64,000 bases of DNA from Olsenella sp. An285 (GCF_002159625.1 NZ_NFIZ01000007.1:57931-121930), one strand, 5' to 3'; counted from the first letter of the stretch, positions 35,014-45,163 are shown. The notes: generated from the sequence alone by a model not told the origin. Program-made: numbers and translations.

Positions 35014-36129
35014 CTACCCCCTCGCGGAGAGGACAACGTCGCAGATGAGGTCGATCTGGTCATCCCTGAGATCGGCGTACATGGGAAGCGTGAGCACCTC
35101 GTCCGCGGCACGGCGCGCGACCGGAGTCTCGGAGGAGTCGAAGCGTCCCGCGTAGCACTCGTAGTCGCTCACGAGCGGGTAGAAGTACTTCCTCGGGTGG
35201 ATGTCGCGCGCCATGAGGGCGGCGTAGACATCGTCCCGGGAGGCTCCGAACTCGTTGGCGGAGAAGGTGACGGGCAGGTAGGCGTAGTTGTGTCGGACCC
35301 CCTGCGCGGGTCGGAAGACGCGCACCCCGGGCACGTCCTCGAGACGCTCCCAGTAGCGCTCCGCGACGTGGCGGCGCTTCTCGATCTCCTCGTCCACGTG
35401 GCGCAGGTTGCAGAGCCCCATGGCCGCGCAGAACTCGTTCATCTTGGCGTTGCCGCCGACGTACTCCACCGACTCCGTCCCCGTGATGCCAAAGTTCTTC
35501 CACTGGTCGAGAAGAACCTTGAGTGAGGGGTCTCGGAAGCAGACGGCACCTCCCTCGATGGTGTTGAAGACCTTCGTGGCATGGAAGGAGAACATGGAGG
35601 CGTCACCGAAGGTGGCGGCGGAGACCCCCCCGCGGAAAACGCCGAACGCATGGGCGGCGTCATAGATGACCTTAAGGCCGTGCTCGTCCGCGATTCTCTG
35701 GATGGCATCGACGTCGCAGAGGTTGCCGTAGACGTGCACGGGAACGATGGCGCAGGTCTCGTCATCGATGAGGCGCTCCACCGATGCGGGGTCTATGGTG
35801 AAGTCCTCCTCCCTGATGTCGGCGAAGACGGGCTCGAGCCCCTTGCGCACGATGGCGTGCGTCGTGGAGGCAAAGGTGAAGGGCGTCGTGATCACCTTTC
35901 CCCTGAGCCCCATGGCCTCGAAGACGCACTCGAGGGCGTTGTGGCCGTTCGTGAAGAGGGCGATGTCGCCCACCTCGAGGTAGGTCTCGAGGGCCTCCTC
36001 GAGCGCCTGGTGCTTCTCGCCCATGTTGGTGAGCCAGTGGGACTCCCAGAGCGGGGCGATCTCGGCGCAGTACTCCTCGAAGGGGGGCATGGAGGAGCGG
36101 GTAACCAGAATCTTCTCGTTGTCCATCAT
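35014..36129 (-). CDS. DegT/DnrJ/EryC1 sugar aminotransferase, VioA-like
   Basis: 371 residues from ATG 36129, seven bases after AAGGAG. The pattern matches dTDP-4-amino-4,6-dideoxyglucose (viosamine) transaminases: ILVTRSSMPPFEEYCAEI, LTNMGEKHQALEEAL, FTNGHNALECVFEAM, TTPFTFASTTHAIV, YDAAHAFGVFRGG, FHATKVFNTIEGGA with the PLP lysine near residue 186. It would aminate dTDP-4-keto-6-deoxyglucose to dTDP-Qui4N, the gluco counterpart of the product of the WecE-like enzyme at 16951-18093. The product stereochemistry is inferred from family resemblance. Confidence 0.88.
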   Translation of the reverse strand: MMDNEKILVTRSSMPPFEEYCAEIAPLWESHWLTNMGEKHQALEEALETYLEVGDIALFTNGHNALECVFEAMGLRGKVITTPFTFASTTHAIVRKGLEPVFADIREEDFTIDPASVERLIDDETCAIVPVHVYGNLCDVDAIQRIADEHGLKVIYDAAHAFGVFRGGVSAATFGDASMFSFHATKVFNTIEGGAVCFRDPSLKVLLDQWKNFGITGTESVEYVGGNAKMNEFCAAMGLCNLRHVDEEIEKRRHVAERYWERLEDVPGVRVFRPAQGVRHNYAYLPVTFSANEFGASRDDVYAALMARDIHPRKYFYPLVSDYECYAGRFDSSETPVARRAADEVLTLPMYADLRDDQIDLICDVVLSARG

Positions 36130-36173
36130 CGAAGAACTCCTTAGCGGCGGACGTGCCACCGGAACTATGAGGG

Positions 36174-37628
36174 CTACCGTCCCATTCTAAGCTCTCGGGC
36201 CGTACCGAGCAGGTACGAGAGCTCCTCGACCCGCAGCAGAGCCGCGATCCCAAGGTAGGCCGCCGCCATGACCAGCACCTGCAGCAAGATGGTCACAAGG
36301 TCGGAGAGGCCGAGCAGTGACACCGTCCACGCCATTCCCGCCGCCACGGCAGAGAGCGCAATTGCGGGCAGGATGTCGCGCACCTGCTCGTGGTAGGCGT
36401 AGCCGATGACACGCCTGTTGGGAGAGGCGTTGACGAAGGTGCTGACGATGCCCACGAGCATGTACCCAGCCACGATGAGGTGCAGGTCGCGCAGGACGAA
36501 GACCGTGAACGCGAGCACCGCGACGCCGATGGCCTTCTTGGCCACCTCGAGCCTGAGGAACAGGTCGCTCCTGCCCATGCCGTTGAGCACCTGGAGGTTG
36601 GTGGTGTGGATGGGCAGCAGTGCATAGACGAAGCAGTACATCTGGAGGAAGGGCACGCTCGGCATCCATGCCTCCCCAAGGACCAGGCGCACGATGGGCT
36701 CTGCCGCCACGGCAAAGAGCGCCATCGCGGGCATGACGATGAAGGTGCTCGTCTTGAGGGCCCGGCGGGCGAGGCGCTTGACGTAGGCGAGGTCGTCCTG
36801 CACGCGCGAGACGGCGGAGAGCATGACGGGCTGAATGGCGCCGTCGAGCAGGCAGCCCAGCGAGTAGGGGTACTTCTTTCCCTGGGAGACGTACCCCAGG
36901 TCCGCACTGGTAAAGACCTTGCCGATCATGAGGTCGGAGAGGCTCTGGTAGCCCTGCTCGAGGATGCCGGAGGCAAGGAGCTTCCAACCAAACCTAAAGA
37001 GCGTGACGGCACGCCCGGGGTCGAACACGAGGCTCGGCTTCCAGGGAACCTGGAGCGCGAGCACAAGGCACTTGCAGGCCTGCTGCACGAGCTGCTGGAG
37101 CACGAGCGCCCAGATGCCCCCGCCCGCGAGCGCCACGCACACGCCGGTTGCCCCCGAGACGACGCCTGCCGTGATGGTGGCCCGGAAGGTCTTCTGAAAC
37201 TCCAGGTTGCGCGCGACGATGGCCTCCTGGATCGAGTTGTAGGCGTTGACCACGAGCACAAGCACCAGAACTCGAAGCGGGATGACGGCAGCGGGCATGC
37301 CGTAGAAGTCGGCGACCGCGGGAGACGCGAGGAAGACGGCGACATAGAGAATCGCCGAGACGGTGAGGCTCATCCAGAAGACCGTGGAGTAGTCGCGCTC
37401 GGTGGCGTCCGGCGCCTGGATGATGGCGGTGTTGAGGCCGCTCTGGACGATGACGTTGCCCACGTTCACAAAGACGAGCATGATTGCGAGCATGCCGAAC
37501 TCGTCCGGAGAGAGCAAGCGCGCCAGGACCACCTGTATGAGCAGGGTGACCACGGCAGTGCCGCCCTGCTCGAAGAGCTTCCAGAACAGAGACTTAATTG
37601 TCGAGAGCTTGAAGCTGCTGTCCGGCAA
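36174..37628 (-). CDS. Wzx/PST-family polysaccharide flippase
   Basis: 484 residues from TTG 37628 with AAGGAGG six bases upstream. Twelve or so hydrophobic segments and a MOP/MATE-like start (IKSLFWKLFEQGGTAVVTLLIQVVLARLLSPDEFGMLAIMLVF). GYVSQGKKYPYSLGCLLDGAIQPVMLSAVSRVQ is characteristic of the lipopolysaccharide/O-antigen exporter group that includes WzxC. It should flip a polyprenyl-pyrophosphate-linked oligosaccharide to the outside. No Wzy polymerase is recognised in this window. It is the first gene of the three-gene minus transcript. Confidence 0.9.
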   Translation of the reverse strand: MPDSSFKLSTIKSLFWKLFEQGGTAVVTLLIQVVLARLLSPDEFGMLAIMLVFVNVGNVIVQSGLNTAIIQAPDATERDYSTVFWMSLTVSAILYVAVFLASPAVADFYGMPAAVIPLRVLVLVLVVNAYNSIQEAIVARNLEFQKTFRATITAGVVSGATGVCVALAGGGIWALVLQQLVQQACKCLVLALQVPWKPSLVFDPGRAVTLFRFGWKLLASGILEQGYQSLSDLMIGKVFTSADLGYVSQGKKYPYSLGCLLDGAIQPVMLSAVSRVQDDLAYVKRLARRALKTSTFIVMPAMALFAVAAEPIVRLVLGEAWMPSVPFLQMYCFVYALLPIHTTNLQVLNGMGRSDLFLRLEVAKKAIGVAVLAFTVFVLRDLHLIVAGYMLVGIVSTFVNASPNRRVIGYAYHEQVRDILPAIALSAVAAGMAWTVSLLGLSDLVTILLQVLVMAAAYLGIAALLRVEELSYLLGTARELRMGR

Positions 37629-37694
37629 GCGCCGCCTCCTTCGTCCGACGTCCCGCCGCGACGGGCGGGCTCCCGGGCGGCCAGGTGCATATTG

Positions 37695-37700
37695 TATACT
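37695..37700 (+). promoter_or_regulatory. -10 box (TATACT) in the divergent gap before the ATP-grasp gene
   Basis: TATACT about 50 bases before ATG 37749. The overlapping sequence read on the other strand (TATACAAT) could serve the flippase gene, so the promoters may be face to face. Confidence 0.45.
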
Positions 37701-37748
37701 AGCTGGGTTTTAGCCCACCCACGCAGGCCCTCGTCCACGGGAGATACC

Positions 37749-38900
37749 ATGAAAAGCGAACCCGTCACCCTTGATTCCCTTCTCGCGGACGGATTCACCC
37801 GACGCCGGGCACAGGAGTATCTGGACATACTCTCGTGGGAGGCCAAGAGCGGGCTCTTTGACCCGGAGTACCTGGAGTGGTCGCACGCACAGGGCTTCTG
37901 CGCGGAGTCCGCGTGCGCCTACGGCCTCACCGAGAAGAACGTGGGGAGCTACCTCTCCGACTACGACTACTGGAGGCTCTGGCCTCTCAACGGATGGCAG
38001 CGCATCTGGATCAACGACAAGCTCACGCTGAACGCACTGGTTGAGGGGTCTGATCTTGCCCGATACGTCCCCGCCTACTTCTATTACAGCAAGCCCGAGG
38101 GAGGGCTCCTGCCCCTTGCCGGTTCCGGGTACGCTCCCGGGACCGAGGGTCTTCTCGACTGCCTGCGCAGTGAGGGCTCCTTCGCGTGCAAGCCCTGCAA
38201 CGGATCGACCTCCGCCGGATTCCATCACCTCGAGTGCAGGGCGGGAGCGTTCATCGTGGACGGCGAGGAGATCACCTCCGCGGGCATCGAGGAGTTTGTA
38301 GCGGGACACCCCAACTACGTGTTCACTGAGTTCATAAGACCCGAGGAGAGCCTTGCCAAGATCAACCCGCTTATTCACACGCTGCGGGCCCTGGTGATCA
38401 ACCCCACCGGGACCTCACCGACCCCCACGATTGCCTATCTTCGCTTTGGCATGGGCGACGGCTCCACCGGCACCGGCGCCAACTACGTGGCGCCCACGAC
38501 GGCCGACATCTGCTCCTACAACGTAGAGATTGACCTCGCCACGGGCCGATACGGCAACGGCAGGCTCGTCTACGCCAATCGGGTGGAGGACGCGCCCCGC
38601 CACCCCGTGAGCGGTATTCCGGCAGAGGGCACCATCCCCCAGTGGGACGAAGCTCTCGAGATGATGCGCAGGCTCTCGCTCAAGGTGGGCGCCTGCGAGT
38701 ATCTGGGCTTCGACGCCTGCATCACGGACAAGGGCCCCATGATCATGGAGATCAACTCCCACACCGGCGTGAAGTACCTCCAGCTCTTCCACCCCATCTG
38801 GGAGGACGAGACGCTCGCGGCATACTACCGCGAAAAGCTTGACGCGATCGACGGCCTGGACGAGGCGGCCCGCCTCCGGAGAAACGCCATCGTCCGATAG
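37749..38900 (+). CDS. Sugar-transfer-associated ATP-grasp protein (ATPgrasp_ST type)
   Basis: 383 residues from ATG 37749, preceded by GGGAGATACC. The N-terminal half is helical (LSWEAKSGLFDPEYLEWS). The C-terminal half carries an ATP-grasp fold: LRSEGSFACKPCNGSTSAGFHHLE, NYVFTEFIRPEES, LRALVINPTGTSPT, YLGFDACITDKGPMIMEINSHTGVK. ATPgrasp_ST proteins are known from context near glycan genes and their reaction is largely undefined. The next gene, 8 bp on, is an acyltransferase, which suggests a two-step decoration of a polysaccharide. Long frames reading into it from 36390 are not real. Confidence 0.82.
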   Translation: MKSEPVTLDSLLADGFTRRRAQEYLDILSWEAKSGLFDPEYLEWSHAQGFCAESACAYGLTEKNVGSYLSDYDYWRLWPLNGWQRIWINDKLTLNALVEGSDLARYVPAYFYYSKPEGGLLPLAGSGYAPGTEGLLDCLRSEGSFACKPCNGSTSAGFHHLECRAGAFIVDGEEITSAGIEEFVAGHPNYVFTEFIRPEESLAKINPLIHTLRALVINPTGTSPTPTIAYLRFGMGDGSTGTGANYVAPTTADICSYNVEIDLATGRYGNGRLVYANRVEDAPRHPVSGIPAEGTIPQWDEALEMMRRLSLKVGACEYLGFDACITDKGPMIMEINSHTGVKYLQLFHPIWEDETLAAYYREKLDAIDGLDEAARLRRNAIVR

Positions 38901-38908
38901 GAGGGCCC

Positions 38909-40027
38909 GTGAGAGGCATGACGGATCTCGCCCCGAAAGGCAGCGCCTTCACCCTGACAGACTCCAACATCTGCAAGGGTATCGCCGTTCTCATGATGAT
39001 GTTCCACCATCTCTTCAACGACTACGAGGAGTATGCCGGCTACGCCATCGACTACTTTCCTCTCACCGGCGACCAGGTTACGCTCATCGCCCTTCTCTGC
39101 AAGCTCTGCGTTGCGGTGTTCGTCTTCATCACCGGCTACGGGCTCGCCGCGTCCTTCGATAGGGAGTTCTCCGGCCGAGCCCCATCTCGCGGAGAGCTGG
39201 CCAGCTTCTCCCTCGTGCGCTGGTGGAAACTCTCCACCAAGTTTTGGCCCATTTACTTACTCGCATTTCTCTGTGGCCCGTTTGGGAGAAGCCCCGTCGA
39301 GGTGTACGGTCCCGGAATGCGCGCGATCACCTCAAACGCCGTCATTGACTTTCTGGGGCTCTCCAAGGCCTTTGGCACGCCCACGCTCAACCCAACGTGG
39401 TGGTATCTCTCGCTTGCGATTCTCCTCATCATCGCAACGCCCTTTGTCATGTCCGCCGTCAGAAAGTATGGATCCCTGCCCGTGCTCGTGGCGGGCATCC
39501 TTGGAATCGCACTGTTCGCAGTGGGAACGGATGCCGTCTTCATGTATGCAGCGAGCTACCTCATGGGCATCTTCTGTCATGAGAACGGGATTCTGGACAG
39601 CTGGGAGAACTGGCTCTCGGGGCGTAAGGGTGGTCGCGCTCTCAAAGCCCTCCTAAGCCTGGGACTCTTCCTCGTTCTCCTGTCGTACAGGAACAGCTTC
39701 GATCACTATGGCGTCATCGACGCTCTCCTCGCCACGCTCCTGTGCATGCTCGTCATGGCCTGCCTGCGAAGAATCCCCCTCATATCCCCCGCCTTGAGCC
39801 TTCTCGGAAGGCACTCCTCCAACATCTTCTTTACTCACACGCTGCTCTACTCGTACTACTTCCTCGGCTTCTACTACTCGCTGCGCTTCCCCTTTGCGGT
39901 GCTTGCCGCTCTCACCATAACCACGCTGGCGCTCTCCATCGTGATTGAATGGGCAAAGCGGACCAGCGGCTACAACACGATGATGAGCAAGGTCGGCAAG
40001 CGCCTGGTTGGGCGCGTCGGCAACTAG
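38909..40027 (+). CDS. Membrane acyltransferase of the AT3/OafA type
   Basis: 372 residues; GTG 38909 follows AGGAGGGCCC, and ATG 38918 is an alternative. About ten membrane segments. The N-terminal motif ICKGIAVLMMMFHHLFNDYEE contains the conserved His pair of the family, FVFITGYGLAASFDRE is the second conserved block, and NPTWWYLSLAILL follows. AT3 proteins acetylate or otherwise acylate surface sugars using a cytoplasmic acyl donor. Lower GC than the flanks in places. Ends the plus-strand pair with the ATP-grasp gene. Confidence 0.85.
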   Translation: MRGMTDLAPKGSAFTLTDSNICKGIAVLMMMFHHLFNDYEEYAGYAIDYFPLTGDQVTLIALLCKLCVAVFVFITGYGLAASFDREFSGRAPSRGELASFSLVRWWKLSTKFWPIYLLAFLCGPFGRSPVEVYGPGMRAITSNAVIDFLGLSKAFGTPTLNPTWWYLSLAILLIIATPFVMSAVRKYGSLPVLVAGILGIALFAVGTDAVFMYAASYLMGIFCHENGILDSWENWLSGRKGGRALKALLSLGLFLVLLSYRNSFDHYGVIDALLATLLCMLVMACLRRIPLISPALSLLGRHSSNIFFTHTLLYSYYFLGFYYSLRFPFAVLAALTITTLALSIVIEWAKRTSGYNTMMSKVGKRLVGRVGN

Positions 40028-40115
40028 AAGCGTTCATACTCGGGCAAGTCCGTCAGCAGGCTTCGCCCGGCGTCTCATGTGCCGCACCAACGCCCGTGGC
40101 TTTGGACGCCCCCAA

Positions 40116-41045
40116 TTATCCGACAAGGTCGTCCGTGGTCTCCCTCACGATGAACTGCGGCGTCCCGTTGGCCGGGAGCACAAGGTTGCCCACGTACTCG
40201 CCGATGATGCCGAGCGTAAGCAGGATGAGTCCAAAGAAGAAGAGCAGGATGCAGATAATCGAGGACCAGCCCGCCTGCATGTCTGGCACCACTATCCTGC
40301 GCACAAGCACGAAGATGGCGTAAAGGAAGCCCGCCGCAGCAGAAACCGCGCCCACGCACGAGATCATGCGCAGCGGGAGCACCGTGTAGTTGAAATACGA
40401 GAGCCACAGTCTCACAAGCTTGCCGAGGGTGTAGTTTGAGCTCCCCTGCTCCCGTGCATGATGCTCAATCTGGACGTTGCCGATGCGGTTGGTCATGCGT
40501 CCAAAGAGCGCCTCCACGTAGGGGTTGTAGTTGCGGTAGCGTATGACCTGATCGCGCACGGCACGGGTTATGAGCCAGAAGTTGCTCGTCTCGATGTCCT
40601 TAGGACGGTCGAGGAGCTTCTGCGCGGTCACGCGGTTGAGCCAGCTCGTAAAGTTCTTGATCGCTCCGTTCGCGGACTCTCGATAGACGCCATAGACAAC
40701 GTCGAAGCCCTCCTCCATCTTGTGGATGAGGGCGGGAATCTGAGAGGGGTGGGTCTGAAGGTCGTCGTCCATGCCCATGACGAGGTCGCCAGAGGCATGG
40801 TTGAGACCGCACATGATGCCGTTGTGCTGGCCAAAGTTGCGCATGAGCGTGATTCCGTGGACGCAGGGGTGCTCGTCTGCGAGGCGGCGAATCTCCGCAT
40901 AGGTGCCGTCGGGCGAGCAGTCGTCGACGAGCACGAACTCGCAGTCGTAGCCGTCAAGCCGAGAGAACTCTGCAAGCGTGAGGTCGACCACCTGACGAAT
41001 CGAGTGCTCGGAGTTATAGCAAGGGATGACAATGGAGACGAGCAT
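40116..41045 (-). CDS. ArnC/GtrB-like polyprenyl-phosphate glycosyltransferase
   Basis: 309 residues. GT2 domain: VSIVIPCYNSEHSIRQVV, VLVDDCSPDGTY, TLMRNFGQHNGIMCGLNHASGD and MGMDDDLQTHPSQIP, as in ArnC. Two C-terminal spans follow (MISCVGAVSAAAGFLYAIFVLVRR and IICILLFFFGLILLTLGIIGEYVGNL). It loads a sugar on undecaprenyl phosphate at the inner face. It is the last gene of an operon with rfbB, rfbD and two SMR-type genes, so that pair probably flips its product, much as ArnE/ArnF do for Ara4N. Confidence 0.88.
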   Translation of the reverse strand: MLVSIVIPCYNSEHSIRQVVDLTLAEFSRLDGYDCEFVLVDDCSPDGTYAEIRRLADEHPCVHGITLMRNFGQHNGIMCGLNHASGDLVMGMDDDLQTHPSQIPALIHKMEEGFDVVYGVYRESANGAIKNFTSWLNRVTAQKLLDRPKDIETSNFWLITRAVRDQVIRYRNYNPYVEALFGRMTNRIGNVQIEHHAREQGSSNYTLGKLVRLWLSYFNYTVLPLRMISCVGAVSAAAGFLYAIFVLVRRIVVPDMQAGWSSIICILLFFFGLILLTLGIIGEYVGNLVLPANGTPQFIVRETTDDLVG

Positions 41046-41076
41046 GGTCGGACGACCTTTCGAGGATAATCTGGGG

Positions 41077-41430
41077 TCACGCCCCCAAAGCATACACGAC
41101 GATGCCGAGGATGATCAGGGCAAGGGCGACGAGCCTTTTGCCGTTCATTCGCTCGTGAAAGACGGTAACGCCAAACAGGGTAACCCAGAGGTACCCCGTT
41201 GCGTCCAGGATGGGCCCCATGGAGAGGGGTATGCCACGATACGAGAGCACGGAGAGCAGCGTAGCCCCCACAAAGAGGATGTAGGCAAAGATGACGAGGG
41301 GGTTGAGATACTCCCTCGCCACCGATTCGTGCTCCCGCGAGGCGCTCTTCTTGAGCATGACCTGGGAGACGGCGCTGATGAAGACGCCGAGGAGGTTGAG
41401 CGCTGCAAAGGTCAGGACGGTGCTACTCAT
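41077..41430 (-). CDS. SMR/EamA-type small membrane protein, ArnE/ArnF-like subunit
   Basis: 117 residues and four hydrophobic helices (FAALNLLGVFISAVSQVMLKKSA, IFAYILFVGATLLSVLSY, LWVTLFGVTVF, LVALALIILGIVVYALG). The conserved HERMNGKRL turn before helix four is typical of EamA/SMR halves. Its start overlaps the preceding paired gene by 8 bp. The two together have the size of one heterodimeric flippase. Confidence 0.8.
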   Translation of the reverse strand: MSSTVLTFAALNLLGVFISAVSQVMLKKSASREHESVAREYLNPLVIFAYILFVGATLLSVLSYRGIPLSMGPILDATGYLWVTLFGVTVFHERMNGKRLVALALIILGIVVYALGA

Positions 41431-41830
41431 CGGCGTCCCTCCCTATGGTCGCATCCTCCCCCTCGTCCTTTTCGGCAAGCGAGAAGAGCACGACGCCGGC
41501 GAGCACGATCAGTGCCCCGAGCAGCTTGAGAGGAGAGACCCGCTCGTTAAAGAGCAGCATCCCCCACACGATGCCCCAGGCGACGGTCACCGCCTTGTTG
41601 GCGTAGGCAAAGGTGAGCGGCAGGCGCTTGATGACCTGCTGCCAGCCAATGGCATAGATACCGAGAAGCGCGATCATGCCTGCGTAGCAGCCCACGAACC
41701 CAACGCTCATAAAGTCAAACCCCGCGGCGAGCTTGGCGCAGACGCTCGAGAGCGAGTAGAGCGCGAGCATGGCGTGAAGAGCGAGAAGGGCTCGGGCACG
41801 AGAGCCCCTCCCGCTGGAACTCTTCCCCAT
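41423..41830 (-). CDS. SMR/EamA-type small membrane protein, partner subunit
   Basis: 135 residues from ATG 41830, which shares one base with the rfbD stop (TGATG). Four hydrophobic helices (LLALHAMLALYSLSSVCAKLA, GFVGCYAGMIALLGIYAIGW, TFAYANKAVTVAWGIVWGMLLF, LLGALIVLAGVVLFSLA), the NERVSPLKL turn, and a charged tail. Probably the second half of an ArnEF-like flippase together with 41077-41430. Confidence 0.8.
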   Translation of the reverse strand: MGKSSSGRGSRARALLALHAMLALYSLSSVCAKLAAGFDFMSVGFVGCYAGMIALLGIYAIGWQQVIKRLPLTFAYANKAVTVAWGIVWGMLLFNERVSPLKLLGALIVLAGVVLFSLAEKDEGEDATIGRDADE

Positions 41831-42732
41831 CACGCGCGGAGCTCGACCCTCAGGCTCTCCAGGTACTCCGCGAGCTCGTCCTCCCAGTCGCGCGGCGAGA
41901 AGCCAGTCGCCTCGAGCTTGGAGAGGTCCAGGGCGGAGTGCTCCGGACGCGGCGCGACCGGGCCCTTGGCGCTGGCGTAGTACTGCGCCGTGGTCACGGG
42001 CACGACCTTGTCGCCGTTGCCGTTCGCCGCCTCGAATGTGGCGCGGGCGATGTCCGCCCAGCTGCGCACGGCGCCGGAGCCCGTCATGTCGTAGAGCCCA
42101 AAGGGGGCGCCGCAGTCCAGGAGGTGGAAGATCGCGGCCGCCATCTGGTCCGTGAAGGTGAGGCGGCCCTCCTGGTCGTCCACCACCGTCACCTGCGAGA
42201 GCTCGCCGGAGGCGACGCGGTCCGAGAGGCTCCACATCGTCTTGACGAAGTTCTTGCCGTCGCCGATGACCCAGCTCGAGCGCAGGATGTAGTGGGCGGG
42301 GCACCCCATGACGGCAAGGTCGCCCGCCGCCTTGGACTGCCCGTAGACGCCCAGCGGCGAGAGAGGCTCGTCCTCCGTGTGCAGCTCGCGCGTGCCGTCG
42401 AAGACGTAGTCCGAGGAGATGTGCACGAGCGTGGCGCCGTGCGCCGCGCAGGTGCGGGCGAGAAGAGACGGTCCCGTTGCGTTGGCGCGCCAGCAGGCGA
42501 CGCGGCCCTCGGGGGTCTCCGCGGCGTCGACGGCGGTGTAGGCGCCGCAGTTGATGACGGTGCCGTAGGCATCCCAGTCGAGCTGGCCATATGCGTCCGG
42601 ATCACCCATGTCAAAGGTGTCGATGTCGCAGAAGTCGAAGCTCTCCGCCTCGCCGCGCGTCTCCACAAGCGCACGGACCGCACGGCCGAGCTGGCCGTAG
42701 CAGCCGGTGACGAGCGTCCTCTTGGAGCCCAT
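41830..42732 (-). CDS. rfbD: dTDP-4-dehydrorhamnose reductase
   Basis: 300 residues from ATG 42732, with GGAAGGCGGGCGAAC upstream. NADPH-binding TLVTGCYGQLGRAV, INCGAYTAVDAAE, ISSDYVFDG, and YGQSKAAGD with the Tyr-xxx-Lys pair. It reduces dTDP-4-keto-rhamnose to dTDP-L-rhamnose after RfbC. It starts 14 bp after rfbB in the same transcript. Confidence 0.95.
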   Translation of the reverse strand: MGSKRTLVTGCYGQLGRAVRALVETRGEAESFDFCDIDTFDMGDPDAYGQLDWDAYGTVINCGAYTAVDAAETPEGRVACWRANATGPSLLARTCAAHGATLVHISSDYVFDGTRELHTEDEPLSPLGVYGQSKAAGDLAVMGCPAHYILRSSWVIGDGKNFVKTMWSLSDRVASGELSQVTVVDDQEGRLTFTDQMAAAIFHLLDCGAPFGLYDMTGSGAVRSWADIARATFEAANGNGDKVVPVTTAQYYASAKGPVAPRPEHSALDLSKLEATGFSPRDWEDELAEYLESLRVELRA

Positions 42733-42746
42733 GTTCGCCCGCCTTC

Positions 42747-43808
<1,062 letters not shown>

Positions 43809-43862
43809 CTACGATTCTATCCTACGCGCTTGCCTCACACGAGACCGTCATGGGGCGGCGCT

Positions 43863-44987
43863 TCAAAAGCGAGCCAATCGACCAAGCAGTCCGCCGAGTC
43901 GCTCCCCTGCTCTCAGGCAGCTCGATTCAATATCGACGCGGTGTGCCCCTATCCAAGCGAACAGGGGCCTCTCGAGGAGCGTCAGTCGAACATAGTCAAT
44001 CAATGAGCAAACCGCAAAGACCCCCACAACAGAACAGAGCGCATGCAGCACAAGCGCGGGTAGGGGAAGCGAGAACGCTCCCGTAACGTCAAGCAGGTCA
44101 CCCCAGAGAAACTGTCGCATGGCGCTCGAAGAGGCATGGATGAGTAGAACGCCATAGGTCGTCGAAGCGACTGAGTTGACGAAGGCATTGCGAGGCATCG
44201 AGAGGTTTTTGAAGAACAGAAAACACGACAGACCAGAAAGAAAGGCCATGAGCTTGCTCGAATCGATTATGAAGTAGTAGGCGAGCACTGGATCGGCGCG
44301 GTCCAGCCCCTCCAGCCCCAAAAAGATGACGCTCAACACGCTCAGGGCAACAGATGCCCAAAAGAATACTTTCGTGGCAAAACGACTCTCGGTTAGGCGG
44401 CTGGGATACAGGCGGATCCGAGCGGCAAGCAGATAGAGAACAACATACCAGCAGACCTCATTGAACGCACGGCTCTCGAACAGGGTGACCGTTCCAACGA
44501 ACACCGCCAGAAGGAGTGCGAGCAGTCTGTCGAGCTCCAGTCTATCCAATGCAGAAATGAGTTTATTTAAAAATGGTATGAATAGGTAGAAGACGAAGAA
44601 CGATGAGGTGAATCCGTTACCTACGTTTTCCGCAAGGTTAAAGAGTACGTGCAACAGTCCGCTTATGGACAGAATCTCATATCCAACAGCGGCGAATATC
44701 AAAAAGATAGTCAGGCGATAGAACTTTGTCTGAAGCCACAACCTGAGAACCTTGACCCATGTCAGCCGAGAGGTGCACATGAAGTAGCCGGTAACAAGAA
44801 CAAACGCGTTGATGGCGGCCTTGCCCCACATCCCAAACACCAGCAAGAAGAGAGCATTGGACCTAGCTCCTTCGGGAAGGAGGGCCAATGCCCCTGAATT
44901 GACAACATAATGATGCGCGATGATGAGCAGCATAAGCACGATTCTCATGAGCTCTAGATTGCTCTGTCGCTCTGCGCGAACCACCAT
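43863..44987 (-). CDS. AT3-type membrane acyltransferase, visibly AT-richer than neighbours
   Basis: About 374 residues from ATG 44987, six bases after GAGG; TTG 45002 and ATG 44999 are alternatives. Ten or so membrane helices. RQSNLELMRIVLMLLIIAHHYVVNSG carries the conserved Arg and His pair; INAFVLVTGYFMCTSRL and TTYGVLLIHASSSAMRQF are also family features. Probably acetylates or acylates a surface sugar. Codon choice and base composition (AAA, TTT and AAT common) differ clearly from the flanking rfbA and rfbB genes, which suggests later insertion. Confidence 0.85.
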   Translation of the reverse strand: MVVRAERQSNLELMRIVLMLLIIAHHYVVNSGALALLPEGARSNALFLLVFGMWGKAAINAFVLVTGYFMCTSRLTWVKVLRLWLQTKFYRLTIFLIFAAVGYEILSISGLLHVLFNLAENVGNGFTSSFFVFYLFIPFLNKLISALDRLELDRLLALLLAVFVGTVTLFESRAFNEVCWYVVLYLLAARIRLYPSRLTESRFATKVFFWASVALSVLSVIFLGLEGLDRADPVLAYYFIIDSSKLMAFLSGLSCFLFFKNLSMPRNAFVNSVASTTYGVLLIHASSSAMRQFLWGDLLDVTGAFSLPLPALVLHALCSVVGVFAVCSLIDYVRLTLLERPLFAWIGAHRVDIESSCLRAGERLGGLLGRLARF

Positions 44988-45016
44988 GGACTGCCTCATC
45001 AACTCAATCTATTGCG

Positions 45017-45044
45017 ACCATACGCTTGCCATGCACCTCATCAA
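45017..45044 (-). promoter_or_regulatory. Promoter of the AT-rich acyltransferase (TTGATG-16-TATGGT)
   Basis: On the minus strand, TTGATG at 45039-45044 and TATGGT at 45017-45022 with a 16-bp spacer, about 30 bases before the start. The gap 44988-45163 has no other feature. Confidence 0.5.
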
Positions 45045-45163
45045 GTCGTGCGACCGCAAAACCGAAATCCAATTCAAGCTTCCCCACCGGGACGAAGATG
45101 GCTCGAGTCTTGCGGTCGCGCAGATGAGAGCAGGAAGAAGTGGAATGATGCGACTTTCCGCAC

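Noticed and set aside
36390..37748. Long upstream extension of the ATP-grasp gene
   Set aside because: It runs antisense through the flippase gene and has highly charged, low-complexity translation; the ATG at 37749 has a good ribosome site and promoter.
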